A DNA stretch of 63,365 nucleotides, taken from Thermoplasmata archaeon. GTDB lineage: Archaea; Thermoplasmatota; Thermoplasmata; Thermoplasmatales; Thermoplasmataceae. Of this stretch, positions 8,345 to 16,500 are shown one piece after another. Position 1 is the stretch's first letter; each line of letters starts with the position of its first letter. The translations under genes were made by a program, and so were the position numbers. The DNA is taken from assembly GCA_021811525.1 (NCBI GenBank), contig JAJZOK010000050.1, positions 1 to 63,365 of the forward strand, read 5' to 3'. The notes beneath the pieces were generated by a model. The model did not search any database. It was given only the letters and a program-made list of their open reading frames with translations, and was not told the origin of the DNA.

Positions 8345-9163
8345 ATGAATCCCTGGCTTAAAATAATGAGACCGGTGAACGGGATAATGGGCATCGTTGC
8401 CACAGTTATCTCAGGTTTTATTGGCGCAGGATTCAATTTGCCTTCACATCTTTATGCAGTCCTAGCAGCTTCAGTTTCTGTATTTCTTGTCACTTCCGGG
8501 GGCAATATAATCAACGACCTTGTTGACATTGAAACGGACAGAGTAAATCACCCACAGAGGCCAATAGTTACTGGAAGAATATCCATCGGGGCAGCTAAAG
8601 CAGCTTTTGCATTGTTTTTTGCTGTTGCAGTTGTTGTTTCTGGGATTTTCATTTCTCTCTATGCACTGGCTGTGGTCATACTGGCAGAAGTGTTCCTCGG
8701 CCTATATGAGTCTAGAACGAAAAAAATGGGGCTCACAGGCAATGTAATGGTCAGTATTCTTGTTGGCCTCATATTCATTTTTGGTGGAATCGCAGTCAAT
8801 TCAATAGGGAAAATGCTCATCCTGTTTGCCATGGCCACTCTTGCAAACCTTTCCCGTGAGATAATCAAGGATATAGAGGACATGGAAGGGGACGTGGACC
8901 GGGCAACCCTGCCTAAGAGGATAGGGGTACGAGGTGCAGCTACGGTCGCCATCGCATCCATCGCCATAGCAGTTTCCTTCTCTTATCTTCCCTACTACCT
9001 TGGCATTTTCAGATTGTATTACCTCGCCATTGTGGCAGTCTCCGATATCCTGTTCATTACTTCAGCCGTTACAATAATAAGAAATCCCGGAATAAGCCAG
9101 CAGGTGTCCAAACTGGCAATGATTGTTGGCTTGCTTTCATTTGCAGTTGGTGGAATAATATGA
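8345..9163 (+). CDS. digeranylgeranylglyceryl phosphate synthase-like UbiA prenyltransferase
   Basis: 272-residue membrane protein with about eight TM helices and the two UbiA aspartate motifs: NDLVDIETDRVNHPQRPI (about 59-76) and a second one in REIIKDIEDMEGDVDRATLP (about 174-193). In archaea this subfamily attaches the second geranylgeranyl chain to GGGP to make the diether core. The next gene encodes GGGP synthase, the preceding step, and overlaps by 4 nt, which strongly supports this function over quinone or heme A prenylation. Confidence 0.9.
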   Translation: MNPWLKIMRPVNGIMGIVATVISGFIGAGFNLPSHLYAVLAASVSVFLVTSGGNIINDLVDIETDRVNHPQRPIVTGRISIGAAKAAFALFFAVAVVVSGIFISLYALAVVILAEVFLGLYESRTKKMGLTGNVMVSILVGLIFIFGGIAVNSIGKMLILFAMATLANLSREIIKDIEDMEGDVDRATLPKRIGVRGAATVAIASIAIAVSFSYLPYYLGIFRLYYLAIVAVSDILFITSAVTIIRNPGISQQVSKLAMIVGLLSFAVGGII

Positions 9164-9903
9164 CAGTTTATGGCCAGATATGCGAACTTATCCAGAAGCG
9201 CAAAGTACACATGACTTTGATTGATCCGGCTTCACAGGACATTTCAAGATCCACGGAAATAGCTGTGGAGGCAGAAAGGGCTGGAACAGACTTCATCATG
9301 ATAGGCGGTTCCACATCCATAGACATGAAAACCATGGATGAAACCATTGAGAGCGTCAAGAAAGAGACAACAAAACCAGTCATCATATTCCCCGGTTCAT
9401 CATCAATGATCAGCAGGCATGCAGATGCCATTTATTTCATGAGCCTGCTTAACTCCAGGAATCCAAACTTTATCATAGGGCACCAGGTGAAGGCTGCCCC
9501 ATACCTGAAAAAGATGGGGGTGGAGACAATTCCAATGGGCTACCTGGTATTCGATCCAGGAATGACCGTTGGAAAAGTGGGGGAAGCAGACCTCATAGAC
9601 AACAATAAGGAAGATTGCGCCGTTGCTTATTCTCTTGCTGCGCAGATGATGGGGATGAAACTGATATATCTGGAAGCAGGGAGCGGGGCGCCCGTAACTG
9701 TAAACCCGAAGATAGTCAAGGCTGTTAAGTCCCAGGTAAGCGTCCCATTGATTGTTGGCGGAGGCATAAGGACGAGGGAAAATGCTTCGCTCATAGCAAG
9801 ATCCGGAGCAGATGTTGTAGTAACCGGAACCATCGTGGAGAAGGCTGAAAAAGTATATGACGCCTTAATGCCCATAATACAGGAAATCAAGTCCGTCAGG
9901 TGA
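9160..9903 (+). CDS. geranylgeranylglyceryl phosphate synthase
   Basis: 247-residue TIM-barrel enzyme of the PcrB/GGGPS family that joins geranylgeranyl diphosphate to sn-glycerol-1-phosphate, the first committed step of archaeal membrane lipids. Visible family motifs are HMTLIDPASQD near the N-terminus, MIGGSTSID, YLEAGSGAP (phosphate-binding) and VGGGIRTRENA with VVTGTIVE near the C-terminus. The ATGA overlap with the upstream prenyltransferase gene indicates a two-gene lipid operon. Confidence 0.95.
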   Translation: MTVYGQICELIQKRKVHMTLIDPASQDISRSTEIAVEAERAGTDFIMIGGSTSIDMKTMDETIESVKKETTKPVIIFPGSSSMISRHADAIYFMSLLNSRNPNFIIGHQVKAAPYLKKMGVETIPMGYLVFDPGMTVGKVGEADLIDNNKEDCAVAYSLAAQMMGMKLIYLEAGSGAPVTVNPKIVKAVKSQVSVPLIVGGGIRTRENASLIARSGADVVVTGTIVEKAEKVYDALMPIIQEIKSVR

Positions 9904-9910
9904 TCAACAC

Positions 9911-9919
9911 CTTTTAATT
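9911..9919 (+). promoter_or_regulatory. TATA box for purS
   Basis: CTTTTAATT is centred 26-27 nt before the ATG at 9942. The spacing predicts a leaderless purS transcript and decides between two in-frame starts: the GTG at 9924 would lie upstream of the predicted transcript start. Confidence 0.5.
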
Positions 9920-9941
9920 TCCTGTGGAAATCCTGAAACAC

Positions 9942-10178
9942 ATGCCCGTAATCAGTGTTGAAATCAAATTCCTCCCGGGAGTCGAAGACCCTGAGGCACT
10001 CACTATCCAGAAAAACCTGAAGCTGCTTGGATATTCAGGAATAAAAAGCCTGAAGACCTCCAAAACCTACACTTTTGACATTGAAGTGGGCGATTCTGAC
10101 CCCAAAGTTATGGTGAAGGAGATTTCGGAGAAACTACTTGCCAACCCAGTAATCCAGTCCTACACTATCAGGGAGTAA
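9942..10178 (+). CDS. purS: phosphoribosylformylglycinamidine synthase, PurS subunit
   Basis: 78 residues from the ATG at 9942, the normal PurS length. The pattern VEIKFLPGVEDPEALTIQKN followed by LGYSGIKSLKTSKTYTFDIE is the PurS fold's conserved first half. PurS bridges the glutaminase PurQ and synthetase PurL in the FGAM synthase complex. purL begins 2 nt after its stop. A GTG at 9924 would add six residues but is not supported by the promoter spacing. Confidence 0.9.
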   Translation: MPVISVEIKFLPGVEDPEALTIQKNLKLLGYSGIKSLKTSKTYTFDIEVGDSDPKVMVKEISEKLLANPVIQSYTIRE

Positions 10179-10180
10179 AA

Positions 10181-12496
10181 ATGGCTGGAAACAAAAAAAT
10201 GGAAACGGCTTCGGATATTATTCCCCTTCTTGGAGCGGACAGGAAAGGGCTTGAAACTATCTCTACAGATATGTCCCTTGGCCTCAGCACAGAGGAGATG
10301 TCCATGCTCCAGAACTATTTCTCTAACCTTGGCAGGAATCCCACTGATGTGGAGATGCAGGCTATGGCACAAGCATGGAGCGAACACTGCTGCTACAAAT
10401 CTTCGAAATTCTATCTTAAAAAATATTTCTCGGGTTTGGAGAAATACGACGCAATCCTAGCCATGGAAGACGACGCCGGAGTTGTGTCGTTTGACGATGA
10501 ATATGCATACGTTGTGAAGATGGAGAGCCATAACCATCCCAGTGCCCTTGAGCCATATGGTGGCGCTGCCACTGGCGTTGGTGGCATTCTCCGAGATATA
10601 CTGTGCATGGGTGCACAGCCAGTTGGCCTCCTGGACTCAATATATTTTGGGGAAGTCTGGAACAATTCACTTAATGGAAAGGGGTTGCACCCCAGGTTTG
10701 TCCTTAATAACGTCGTTGGTGGGATTCGTGATTATGGAAACAGGGTTGGCATACCAAATATTGCAGGTTCTGTTGAATTTGACAAATGCTTTAACAATTC
10801 ACCGTTAGTCAATGCAGGCTGTATTGGGATAGTGAGGAAAGACAGGATTTCAAGGAGCCTCATCTCTAAGATTGGCGACCTGCTTCTTCTAGTCGGCGGG
10901 AGAACCGGAAGAGACGGCATACACGGGGTCAATTTCGCGTCTGCAATCCTAACCGAAGGCAGCGAGGAAAAAAAATCTGTTGTGCAGCTTGGAAACCCAA
11001 TCATCAAGGAGCCCCTCATCCATGCAGTTCTTGAGGCAAATGATTCAGGCCTCATTGATGGAATGAAGGATCTTGGCGGAGGGGGGCTTTCAAGCTCTGT
11101 TGGCGAGATATGCCTTGCGGGAGGAGTTACAGCCGTGGTGCAGCTGGACAAAGTGCTGTTAAAGGAAGAGGGAATGAGGCCATGGGAAATATGGGTCAGT
11201 GAAAGCCAGGAGAGAATGCTTCTTGCCATATCTCCTGAAAACCTCAAGAAAATCGCAGGCATATTTGACAACTGGGACATCGAGTTTTCAATAATCGGCG
11301 AGGTCGTTCACGGAACCTCTCTAGTGCTCAAATACAACGAGGAAAAAGTCCTCGACCTAGACCTCAACTTTCTCACCTCCGGGCCAGTATACTGCAGAAA
11401 TTATGAGCTCCCAAGTAAAGAGATGCTCGAATACGTGATTCCACCAGAAAATGTTGACCTGAAGGAATTTCTTATGAAGTTTCTTAATGATCCGGCAAAC
11501 TGCACAAGGGAGAATATCATAAGGCAATATGATCACACCGTAAGGGGAGATACAGTCATCCGCCCACTCACCGGAAGGCCAAATGGTGAAACACATTCTG
11601 ATGCGTCCGTCATAAAACCTCTGGAAAATTCAATGAAAGGGCTCGCTGTTACTGCAGGCTCCAGGTACGACATGGTTGCAATAGACCCAATGTCAGGGAC
11701 CTTTGGCACAATGACTGAGGCTTACCTGAATGTTTTAGTTACGGGTGCAAAGCCAAACTCTGTTGTTGACTGCCTGAACATGGGAAATCCGGAAGAACCC
11801 AAGATAATGGGGCAGTTAATCCAGGTACTTGAAGCGATGTCAGAATTCTGCAGGAAACTGGATTTACCTGTAGTAGCAGGTAATGTCAGTTTATACAACC
11901 AGTATTCCGGAAACAACATCAAGCCAGTCCCGAACGTAATGATGGTCGGAGTGCTTGAAAACGTTTCCAAGGCTATCAGTTCTGACTTTAAGGAACCGGG
12001 GAACCATATTTTTATAATTGGCAGGGAGTCTTCCAACCTTGGTGGAAGCCAGTACCTGAAATTCAGGAATATTGCAAGTACCACTCTTCCTTGGTTTGAC
12101 ATGGATGAACTAAGGTTAATTTCCGAAAAGTACCTGATGGCGTTTGCCAGAGAGCTCATACTATCTGCACATGATGTGTCTTCTGGTGGATTGATTCAGG
12201 CCTTGCTGGAAATGTCCTTTGGGTTCAGCCTGGGCTTTGATATTGACCTCACCGAGGTTTCAGATGCAAGAACTTTTGAGAAGATTTTTTCCGAGGCCGG
12301 GGAAAGGATCATTGTTGAAGTGAAACCAGAAAACAGAGAGGAGTTCCTGAAAGCATTTGAAGGGGTGAAGACTACTGAGATTGGCAGGACCACATCCGGT
12401 GAAATAAGGATAGTTGATAGGAACCTTAATTTCCTTGAGGGAAATGTTTCTGAATTCAAAGAACCCTGGCTGCATGGACTTGATAATTATATCTGA
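10181..12496 (+). CDS. purL: phosphoribosylformylglycinamidine synthase, PurL subunit
   Basis: 771 residues, in the range of small-type PurL, the ATP-dependent synthetase of purine step 4. The N-terminal part has AWSEHCCYKSSK and the substrate/metal motif MESHNHPSALEPYGGAATG (about 110); the duplicated second half has DVSSGGLIQALLEM (about 665), and DLGGGGLSSS lies in the first half. The gene is paired with purS. A purQ glutaminase gene is not seen in this window and must be elsewhere. Confidence 0.96.
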   Translation: MAGNKKMETASDIIPLLGADRKGLETISTDMSLGLSTEEMSMLQNYFSNLGRNPTDVEMQAMAQAWSEHCCYKSSKFYLKKYFSGLEKYDAILAMEDDAGVVSFDDEYAYVVKMESHNHPSALEPYGGAATGVGGILRDILCMGAQPVGLLDSIYFGEVWNNSLNGKGLHPRFVLNNVVGGIRDYGNRVGIPNIAGSVEFDKCFNNSPLVNAGCIGIVRKDRISRSLISKIGDLLLLVGGRTGRDGIHGVNFASAILTEGSEEKKSVVQLGNPIIKEPLIHAVLEANDSGLIDGMKDLGGGGLSSSVGEICLAGGVTAVVQLDKVLLKEEGMRPWEIWVSESQERMLLAISPENLKKIAGIFDNWDIEFSIIGEVVHGTSLVLKYNEEKVLDLDLNFLTSGPVYCRNYELPSKEMLEYVIPPENVDLKEFLMKFLNDPANCTRENIIRQYDHTVRGDTVIRPLTGRPNGETHSDASVIKPLENSMKGLAVTAGSRYDMVAIDPMSGTFGTMTEAYLNVLVTGAKPNSVVDCLNMGNPEEPKIMGQLIQVLEAMSEFCRKLDLPVVAGNVSLYNQYSGNNIKPVPNVMMVGVLENVSKAISSDFKEPGNHIFIIGRESSNLGGSQYLKFRNIASTTLPWFDMDELRLISEKYLMAFARELILSAHDVSSGGLIQALLEMSFGFSLGFDIDLTEVSDARTFEKIFSEAGERIIVEVKPENREEFLKAFEGVKTTEIGRTTSGEIRIVDRNLNFLEGNVSEFKEPWLHGLDNYI

Positions 12497-12530
12497 TATT
12501 ATGTTGAAACTTAAAAAGGTGAATTAAAAG

Positions 12531-12800
12531 ATGGCAGAAGACTACTATTCAGAAAGGAGTTACCTCGAAGATAAGAATGTTACAGTGGAGACCAATTACA
12601 GGCTTTACTTTGATGCTGACAGAACCTGCGGGTTCACAAGGGTATTCAGTGGAAAAGTCCTAAATCCTTCTCCGGAAGATGAAATGTATGAAATTTACAT
12701 GGAGCTGCACGAGTGCGGCCTTACGCTGGAACAGGTAAAGGAAAAGGAAAACAAAGTAATTTCAGAAATCAGGGAAGGAAAGTTGGACGTATCGTTTTAG
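12531..12800 (+). CDS. small conserved-looking protein, unknown function
   Basis: 89 acidic residues, soluble, with no membrane segment. It starts with a tyrosine-rich acidic stretch (MAEDYYSERSYLEDK), then strands around RLYFDADRTCGFTRVFSG, and a C-terminal helix rich in Glu and Lys. An AAGGTG purine-rich sequence lies about 10 nt before the ATG. It follows purL by 34 nt and its stop shares the tetranucleotide TTAG with the convergent riboflavin-kinase gene. I do not recognise the family. Confidence 0.55.
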   Translation: MAEDYYSERSYLEDKNVTVETNYRLYFDADRTCGFTRVFSGKVLNPSPEDEMYEIYMELHECGLTLEQVKEKENKVISEIREGKLDVSF

Positions 12801-13471
12801 TTGAACGGACCCTCTACTTCCACAAGGAGTTCGTCCCCATCCTTTATGCCCAATGTCTCCCTCAGGAAATCTACAGAGATTATCTCCAGGACATCGCTGT
12901 ATACTGATCTCTCAGGAAATATTATTGCGCATTTAACTCCATTAATGTTTCCAAGAAATAACTTCACCGGACCATAAGTCCTGTCATCAGTAACAAAACC
13001 GTCAATGTGGACTCCGTCCATGCTTCTAAGCCTTCTTAGGGAGAGTTCTGATCCAGGCTTGATTCGCAGGTTAAGTGTCCCAAGGTAGGGTATGAAGCCG
13101 AGTTTTTCCTGGAACTGGACAATGTAACCTTTCCTTGAAATATAGTACCTGCCCTCTCCTAACCCGCTTTGGACATTACCGTAAAGTTTCATCTTAACCG
13201 GTTTTTCCAGGATCACACTTAGGTCTGCGTACTCCTTGACAAGGAGGGCCACTCCTTTTTCAGTTATTGAAATATCCTGCTTCCTTCCGTTCATCTGTCT
13301 GATGATGTAGCCGCCCCTGAGCAGATCAAGAATAAATCTCGAAGCAGATTGCTGGCTGATTTTCATGTACTCTGCTAGTTCTGAAGATGAAATAGAAATA
13401 AGGCTCCTGCTACCCCCTAGACTTTTAAGTGCCTTGAGTGCCCAATAACTGTTGTCTATAGAATCGCCCAT
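12797..13471 (-). CDS. ribK: HTH regulator fused to CTP-dependent riboflavin kinase (RbkR type)
   Basis: 224 residues in two parts. Residues 1-95 form a MarR-like winged helix (SSSELAEYMKISQQSASRFILD is the recognition region). Residues 96-224 are the archaeal CTP-dependent riboflavin kinase: GLGEGRYYIS, then LGFIPYLGTLNLR, and a final acidic beta-barrel segment. The enzyme makes FMN. In the literature such fusions (RbkR) also act as transcriptional regulators of riboflavin genes. No rib biosynthesis gene is adjacent; the upstream minus-strand genes are the PIN protein and aIF2-beta. A 10-bp palindrome covers the start codon region and could be an autoregulatory site. Confidence 0.88.
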   Translation of the reverse strand: MGDSIDNSYWALKALKSLGGSRSLISISSSELAEYMKISQQSASRFILDLLRGGYIIRQMNGRKQDISITEKGVALLVKEYADLSVILEKPVKMKLYGNVQSGLGEGRYYISRKGYIVQFQEKLGFIPYLGTLNLRIKPGSELSLRRLRSMDGVHIDGFVTDDRTYGPVKLFLGNINGVKCAIIFPERSVYSDVLEIISVDFLRETLGIKDGDELLVEVEGPFN

Positions 13472-13513
13472 GGTATACCAGTTAGCAGGCGAATTCCAAA
13501 TTGCCTATTATTG
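13471..13513 (-). promoter_or_regulatory. promoter and palindrome at the ribK start
   Basis: On the minus strand a CAATAATAG box (13505-13513) lies about 38 nt before the ATG at 13471. The perfect palindrome TGGTATACCA (13471-13480) sits between the expected transcript start and the start codon, touching the latter. A palindrome at this place next to a gene for a DNA-binding kinase suggests autoregulation; this is inference. Confidence 0.35.
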
Positions 13514-13544
13514 TTTTGCAGATTTTGCAGATATAACGCAGTAT

Positions 13545-13916
13545 TCAAACAAACTCAACCTTACGGTTCCCCCTGATTGTAATGGCCCTTATTCCCGCCT
13601 CCTTGGCTCTAGCAAGAAGGGCCCGGTCATTGGACAGTACAAATAAATGCCCTTTTTTAGCTACTTCAAGAATACAGTCATCCGCGTATCCCTCTCCGGA
13701 AACGCGTTCAAATTGCTCTGAGAATTCAAGCGCGCCCATAGCAAATTTTACATTGCTTGACAAAGCCTGAAGTTCTCTGTGAACACATTCCGGAACCACA
13801 ATCCCCTTTACTTCAGGGAGTTCCAGCAGGAGTGCTCTTAGGTTCACCCTGTGCTCTATGGAATAAATCAGGGAATTGGTGTCAACAAGAACCTTTGAAG
13901 CCAATCCCGAATTCAT
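13545..13916 (-). CDS. PIN-domain ribonuclease, Fcf1/Utp24-like
   Basis: 123 residues covering one PIN domain: VLVDTNSLIYSI near the N-terminus gives the first catalytic Asp, VPECVHRELQAL the central Glu, DDCILEVAKKG the third acidic site and LSNDRALLARAKEAG the last Asp. This form of PIN protein is common next to aIF2 genes in archaea and is linked by family to pre-rRNA processing, not to a toxin-antitoxin pair; no antitoxin gene is adjacent. The start codon shares one base with the aIF2-beta stop (TGATG), so translation is likely coupled. Confidence 0.8.
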   Translation of the reverse strand: MNSGLASKVLVDTNSLIYSIEHRVNLRALLLELPEVKGIVVPECVHRELQALSSNVKFAMGALEFSEQFERVSGEGYADDCILEVAKKGHLFVLSNDRALLARAKEAGIRAITIRGNRKVEFV

Positions 13917-14542
13917 CAGTTCTTCTCTTTGTCCACAACCTCAGCGATGGCTGTGTTTGCCCTGATCTTCTTGATCAAGACTTTTACAGTATCCCCTTTC
14001 TTGACGCCGGGAACGAATATATTGAATCCTCTGTAGAATGCCCTGCCTTCTCCAGAGTTACCAATCTTGCTTATCTCAACAGTGTAAGTTTTTCCTTCCT
14101 CAATCTTAGTGTCATCAGCCTTGGATTCAGTAGCAATTCTGATGGGGTGCTGTGCTCCACATGCCTTGCATGCTAGAACATATGTTCTTCCGATCTTTTG
14201 GATTTCTGTATCTGGAGAATTACATTCATAGCACACGACATATGACTCCATATACAGCTTAATCTTTGCCGAAATCTGATCAGCAGAAATCTTCCTGTTG
14301 ATTATGAGCCTCTTCCCACTTATGGTCACCCCAATACCGAATTCTGTCATCAGAAACTTGGAGATGTGCTTTGGATCTCTGTTGATCATTTCCACTATAT
14401 CCGTGAAATTCCTGACAATTGTTACCTTGCCTTCCTGCATTATATCAGGCTCTGGAACCTGTAATCTCTGCTGGTTAACATTTGATTTTGAAAGTACGTC
14501 TTCTGTCTTCTTCAAAAGACTCTCGTAGTCACTTACGTCCAT
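13916..14542 (-). CDS. translation initiation factor aIF2 subunit beta with C-terminal TRAM domain
   Basis: 208 residues. Residues 1-140 are aIF2-beta: a helical N-terminus, the core KHISKFLMTEFGIGVTISG and a zinc ribbon with CYECNSPDT and CKACGAQH. Residues 145-208 form a TRAM domain (GKTYTVEISKIGNSGEGRAF, then GVKKGDTVKV), an RNA-binding add-on seen in some euryarchaea. The factor is part of the heterotrimer that brings initiator tRNA to the small subunit. It heads a minus-strand group with the PIN gene and has a leaderless promoter. Confidence 0.95.
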   Translation of the reverse strand: MDVSDYESLLKKTEDVLSKSNVNQQRLQVPEPDIMQEGKVTIVRNFTDIVEMINRDPKHISKFLMTEFGIGVTISGKRLIINRKISADQISAKIKLYMESYVVCYECNSPDTEIQKIGRTYVLACKACGAQHPIRIATESKADDTKIEEGKTYTVEISKIGNSGEGRAFYRGFNIFVPGVKKGDTVKVLIKKIRANTAIAEVVDKEKN

Positions 14543-14562
14543 ATTGAGTAATTAGAATCTGG

Positions 14563-14570
14563 CTTATAAT
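14563..14570 (-). promoter_or_regulatory. TATA box for aIF2-beta
   Basis: On the minus strand ATTATAAG is centred about 26 nt before the start codon at 14542, which is the spacing of a leaderless transcript. Confidence 0.5.
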
Positions 14571-14753
14571 ATTGTCAACTATGATTCCACTTATACCTTC
14601 AGTATTTTATGCAACGTATAAAAACATACATAGTCATACTAATGTTAAAAACAAATTAACACTTACCTATTAGGGATGTTGAGATAACCCTTAAAAAAGG
14701 CGCTTTTTGTGTGAATACAAATAATAACAATGGATAGACATTTCGCACATAAT

Positions 14754-14767
14754 GTATGTACACATAC
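14754..14767. promoter_or_regulatory. palindromic operator candidate upstream of the RHH gene
   Basis: GTATGT and ACATAC form inverted arms with a 2-nt spacer, directly upstream of the TATA box at 14773-14780. A weaker relative (GTATAAAAACATAC) lies at 14617-14630. Ribbon-helix-helix proteins bind short palindromes or tandem half-sites, so this may be the site where the adjacent gene's product controls itself. Confidence 0.45.
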
Positions 14768-14772
14768 GAATG

Positions 14773-14780
14773 TTTAAATA
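14773..14780 (+). promoter_or_regulatory. TATA box of the RHH/FtsZ-like operon
   Basis: TTTAAATA, continued by an A/T run, predicts transcription from about 14799-14805. That leaves the TTG at 14810 just inside the transcript and the TTG at 14795 outside it. Confidence 0.5.
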
Positions 14781-14809
14781 TATAATACGTTATTTTGTGC
14801 AGAAGTCTA

Positions 14810-15238
14810 TTGAGTCTTGACAATAAAGATACAAAGCTGACATTGAGAATATCAGAAGAGGACCTAGCAGAAATAGACGAGTTCCTGAACACGAACCCTA
14901 GATTCGGGAGCAGATCGGAATTTATCAGGCACTCGGTTCTTGATTACATTTCGAAGACAAGGATAGGCTTTGTAGACCAGGGAGAAACAGGTATCAGACT
15001 CAGCAAGAACATGGACAGGATCATTTCATCAGTTGTTCAGAAGGGCTTTTTCAAAACAAAGGACGAGGTTATAGAAGAACTTCTTGAAAATGCCGTGAAA
15101 TCCGGAGAACTTCACAAAATAATCGAGGACAAGATGGAGAGTTTTGCCTCCATAATGAATGACCTCGAGAAATTCGAGGAGATGAATGACAAATTCAGCG
15201 AAGGCTCGCCAAGGGGACAAAAGGTACGTAAACTGTAA
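14810..15238 (+). CDS. tandem ribbon-helix-helix (CopG/CdrS-like) transcription regulator
   Basis: 142 residues from TTG at 14810. Two RHH-like units are visible. The first (about 8-48) has the strand KLTLRISEEDLAEIDEFL and the FGSRSEFIRHSVLDYI helix pair. The second (about 61-97) has GIRLSKNMDRIISSVVQ and FFKTKDEVIEELLENAV. The remainder is an acidic helical tail. RHH proteins of this type precede ftsZ in many archaea; the haloarchaeal example CdrS controls division genes. The stop is followed by a strong GGGGGA ribosome site and the FtsZ-like gene 13 nt later, so the pair is one operon. An operator-like palindrome sits at the promoter. Confidence 0.8.
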   Translation: MSLDNKDTKLTLRISEEDLAEIDEFLNTNPRFGSRSEFIRHSVLDYISKTRIGFVDQGETGIRLSKNMDRIISSVVQKGFFKTKDEVIEELLENAVKSGELHKIIEDKMESFASIMNDLEKFEEMNDKFSEGSPRGQKVRKL

Positions 15239-15251
15239 GGGGGATAAAAAA

Positions 15252-16028
15252 TTGGAAACAATAGGTGCAAACTATATTGAAGGTGTGTTGAAGGGACTCA
15301 TCAGGAAATATTACCAGGAAAGGATGGATAATGTTGTGCTTTCTTTTGGAAAGGCAGGGGAGAGAATTCTCAGGAACATAAAGCCTCTTCAGATCAGGAG
15401 AACTTCGTACAGATCGGTTCTAGTCAAAGAAGACAGGGCCTTTGCAAACAACAAGAATGGAGAATCGTACACTGATCTTGAAATCTCTGAACCAGATCCC
15501 ATGAGGGTTACTCTTCTTTCTAGAGAGGAATATGATTACAGGAAAACTCTCAGCCAGTTCGAGCAATGGGATGAACCACTGGAATCCGCATCAGTGGGAA
15601 CCTTATATGTTGGCGAAACCGGCAACTGGGAAGCGATGAGCAAGGAGCTCATCAACGAGATCGATAAATCAAATTCCTATGTCCTGGTTAGTGGTTTTGG
15701 TGGAGACTTTGCCCAATCCATGCACGTCAATTTCTCAAGACTGCTCACCAGCAGAAAAATAGCCCATGTTAATGTCATCATAAAGCCGTCAAGGGAAGAT
15801 ACAAAGAGAAGAAAACTTGCAGAAGCGGGAATCAGGGAACTGAAAGACAGCGGAGCAAGCGTCGTGGTATTCGACAATCAGAAGATGATAGAGAAGTTGA
15901 GTTCAGTGCACCGCGACAAGAACAAAGTAATTGGAAAAATAAATGTGGACATAGCAAGGCACGTGGAAGTCCTTTCTGCGAGGCTCTCAAACACCTCCGA
16001 ACTTCTTAAGTACCAGCTATCTGCATAA
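15252..16028 (+). CDS. divergent FtsZ/tubulin-like protein without the signature GTP-binding loop
   Basis: 258 residues from TTG at 15252, placed 8 nt after GGGGGA; an in-frame ATG at 15186 lies inside the regulator gene and is rejected. The layout follows the FtsZ GTPase domain: VVLSFGKAGERILRNI (28-43) for the first loop and helix, YRSVLVKEDRAF for the strand reading VNTD in FtsZ, TLYVGETGNW (117-126), YVLVSGFGGDFAQS (143-156) where FtsZ has GGGTGTG, and AHVNVIIKP followed by VVVFDNQKMIEKL. The T4 signature is lost (GGDFAQS) and the chain ends before the T7 loop and C-terminal domain. It may bind nucleotide poorly and not polymerise by itself. This is pattern recognition, not a database match. 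Confidence 0.5.
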   Translation: METIGANYIEGVLKGLIRKYYQERMDNVVLSFGKAGERILRNIKPLQIRRTSYRSVLVKEDRAFANNKNGESYTDLEISEPDPMRVTLLSREEYDYRKTLSQFEQWDEPLESASVGTLYVGETGNWEAMSKELINEIDKSNSYVLVSGFGGDFAQSMHVNFSRLLTSRKIAHVNVIIKPSREDTKRRKLAEAGIRELKDSGASVVVFDNQKMIEKLSSVHRDKNKVIGKINVDIARHVEVLSARLSNTSELLKYQLSA

Positions 16029-16029
16029 A

Positions 16030-16500
16030 TCAAAGGGAAGTCAATATTTCCCTTTCGCTCATATTTCTCTCGCAGAAATTGCACCTTATTACTAGTGGCT
16101 TCTTGGAAACGAGTGTGAACTCGCTGCTTACCGGTTCCTTTACATTGGTAATGCAGTTCGCATTGTGGCATTTCACTATCCCAACTATCCTAGAAGGCAG
16201 TTCAACGGTGTACTTCTGCGTGACTTCGTAATCCTTCACAATGCTTATGGACGCTTCAGGCGCAATCAGTGAGATTTTGTCCACTTCAAACTTCTCGAGA
16301 TTCCTGTTTTCTATCTTGATAACATCCTTGAAGCCAAACTTGCTGCTTGGCACCCTGACTCCTATGCTGACGGAACTGTTGCTCTTCTCGTCTATCTTGA
16401 GAATGGAAAGAACCTTCATGGCTTTCCCGGCTGTGATGTGGTCAATAACTGTCCCATCTTTTATCTTTGAAATTTTTAATGTCCGCTCCACTTTTATCAC
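16030..16500 (-). CDS. pyrI: aspartate carbamoyltransferase regulatory subunit
   Basis: 156 residues, typical PyrI. The N-terminal allosteric part begins [20 protein letters not shown], and the C-terminal zinc site is made by CHNANC and, after a gap, CNFC, the four Cys that hold the contact with PyrB. It starts with GTG and overlaps the pyrB stop by 4 nt. This implies an allosteric ATCase of the E. coli type with nucleotide feedback, as in other archaea. Confidence 0.96.
   Translation of the reverse strand: MIKVERTLKISKIKDGTVIDHITAGKAMKVLSILKIDEKSNSSVSIGVRVPSSKFGFKDVIKIENRNLEKFEVDKISLIAPEASISIVKDYEVTQKYTVELPSRIVGIVKCHNANCITNVKEPVSSEFTLVSKKPLVIRCNFCERNMSEREILTSL

Noticed and set aside
13545..13916. 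PIN gene as the toxin of a toxin-antitoxin pair
   Set aside because: No antitoxin gene is adjacent; it overlaps aIF2-beta and resembles Fcf1-type housekeeping PIN proteins.
15186..15251. Earlier ATG start for the FtsZ-like gene
   Set aside because: It lies within the regulator gene; the GGGGGA ribosome site precedes the TTG at 15252 and the extra 22 residues match nothing.
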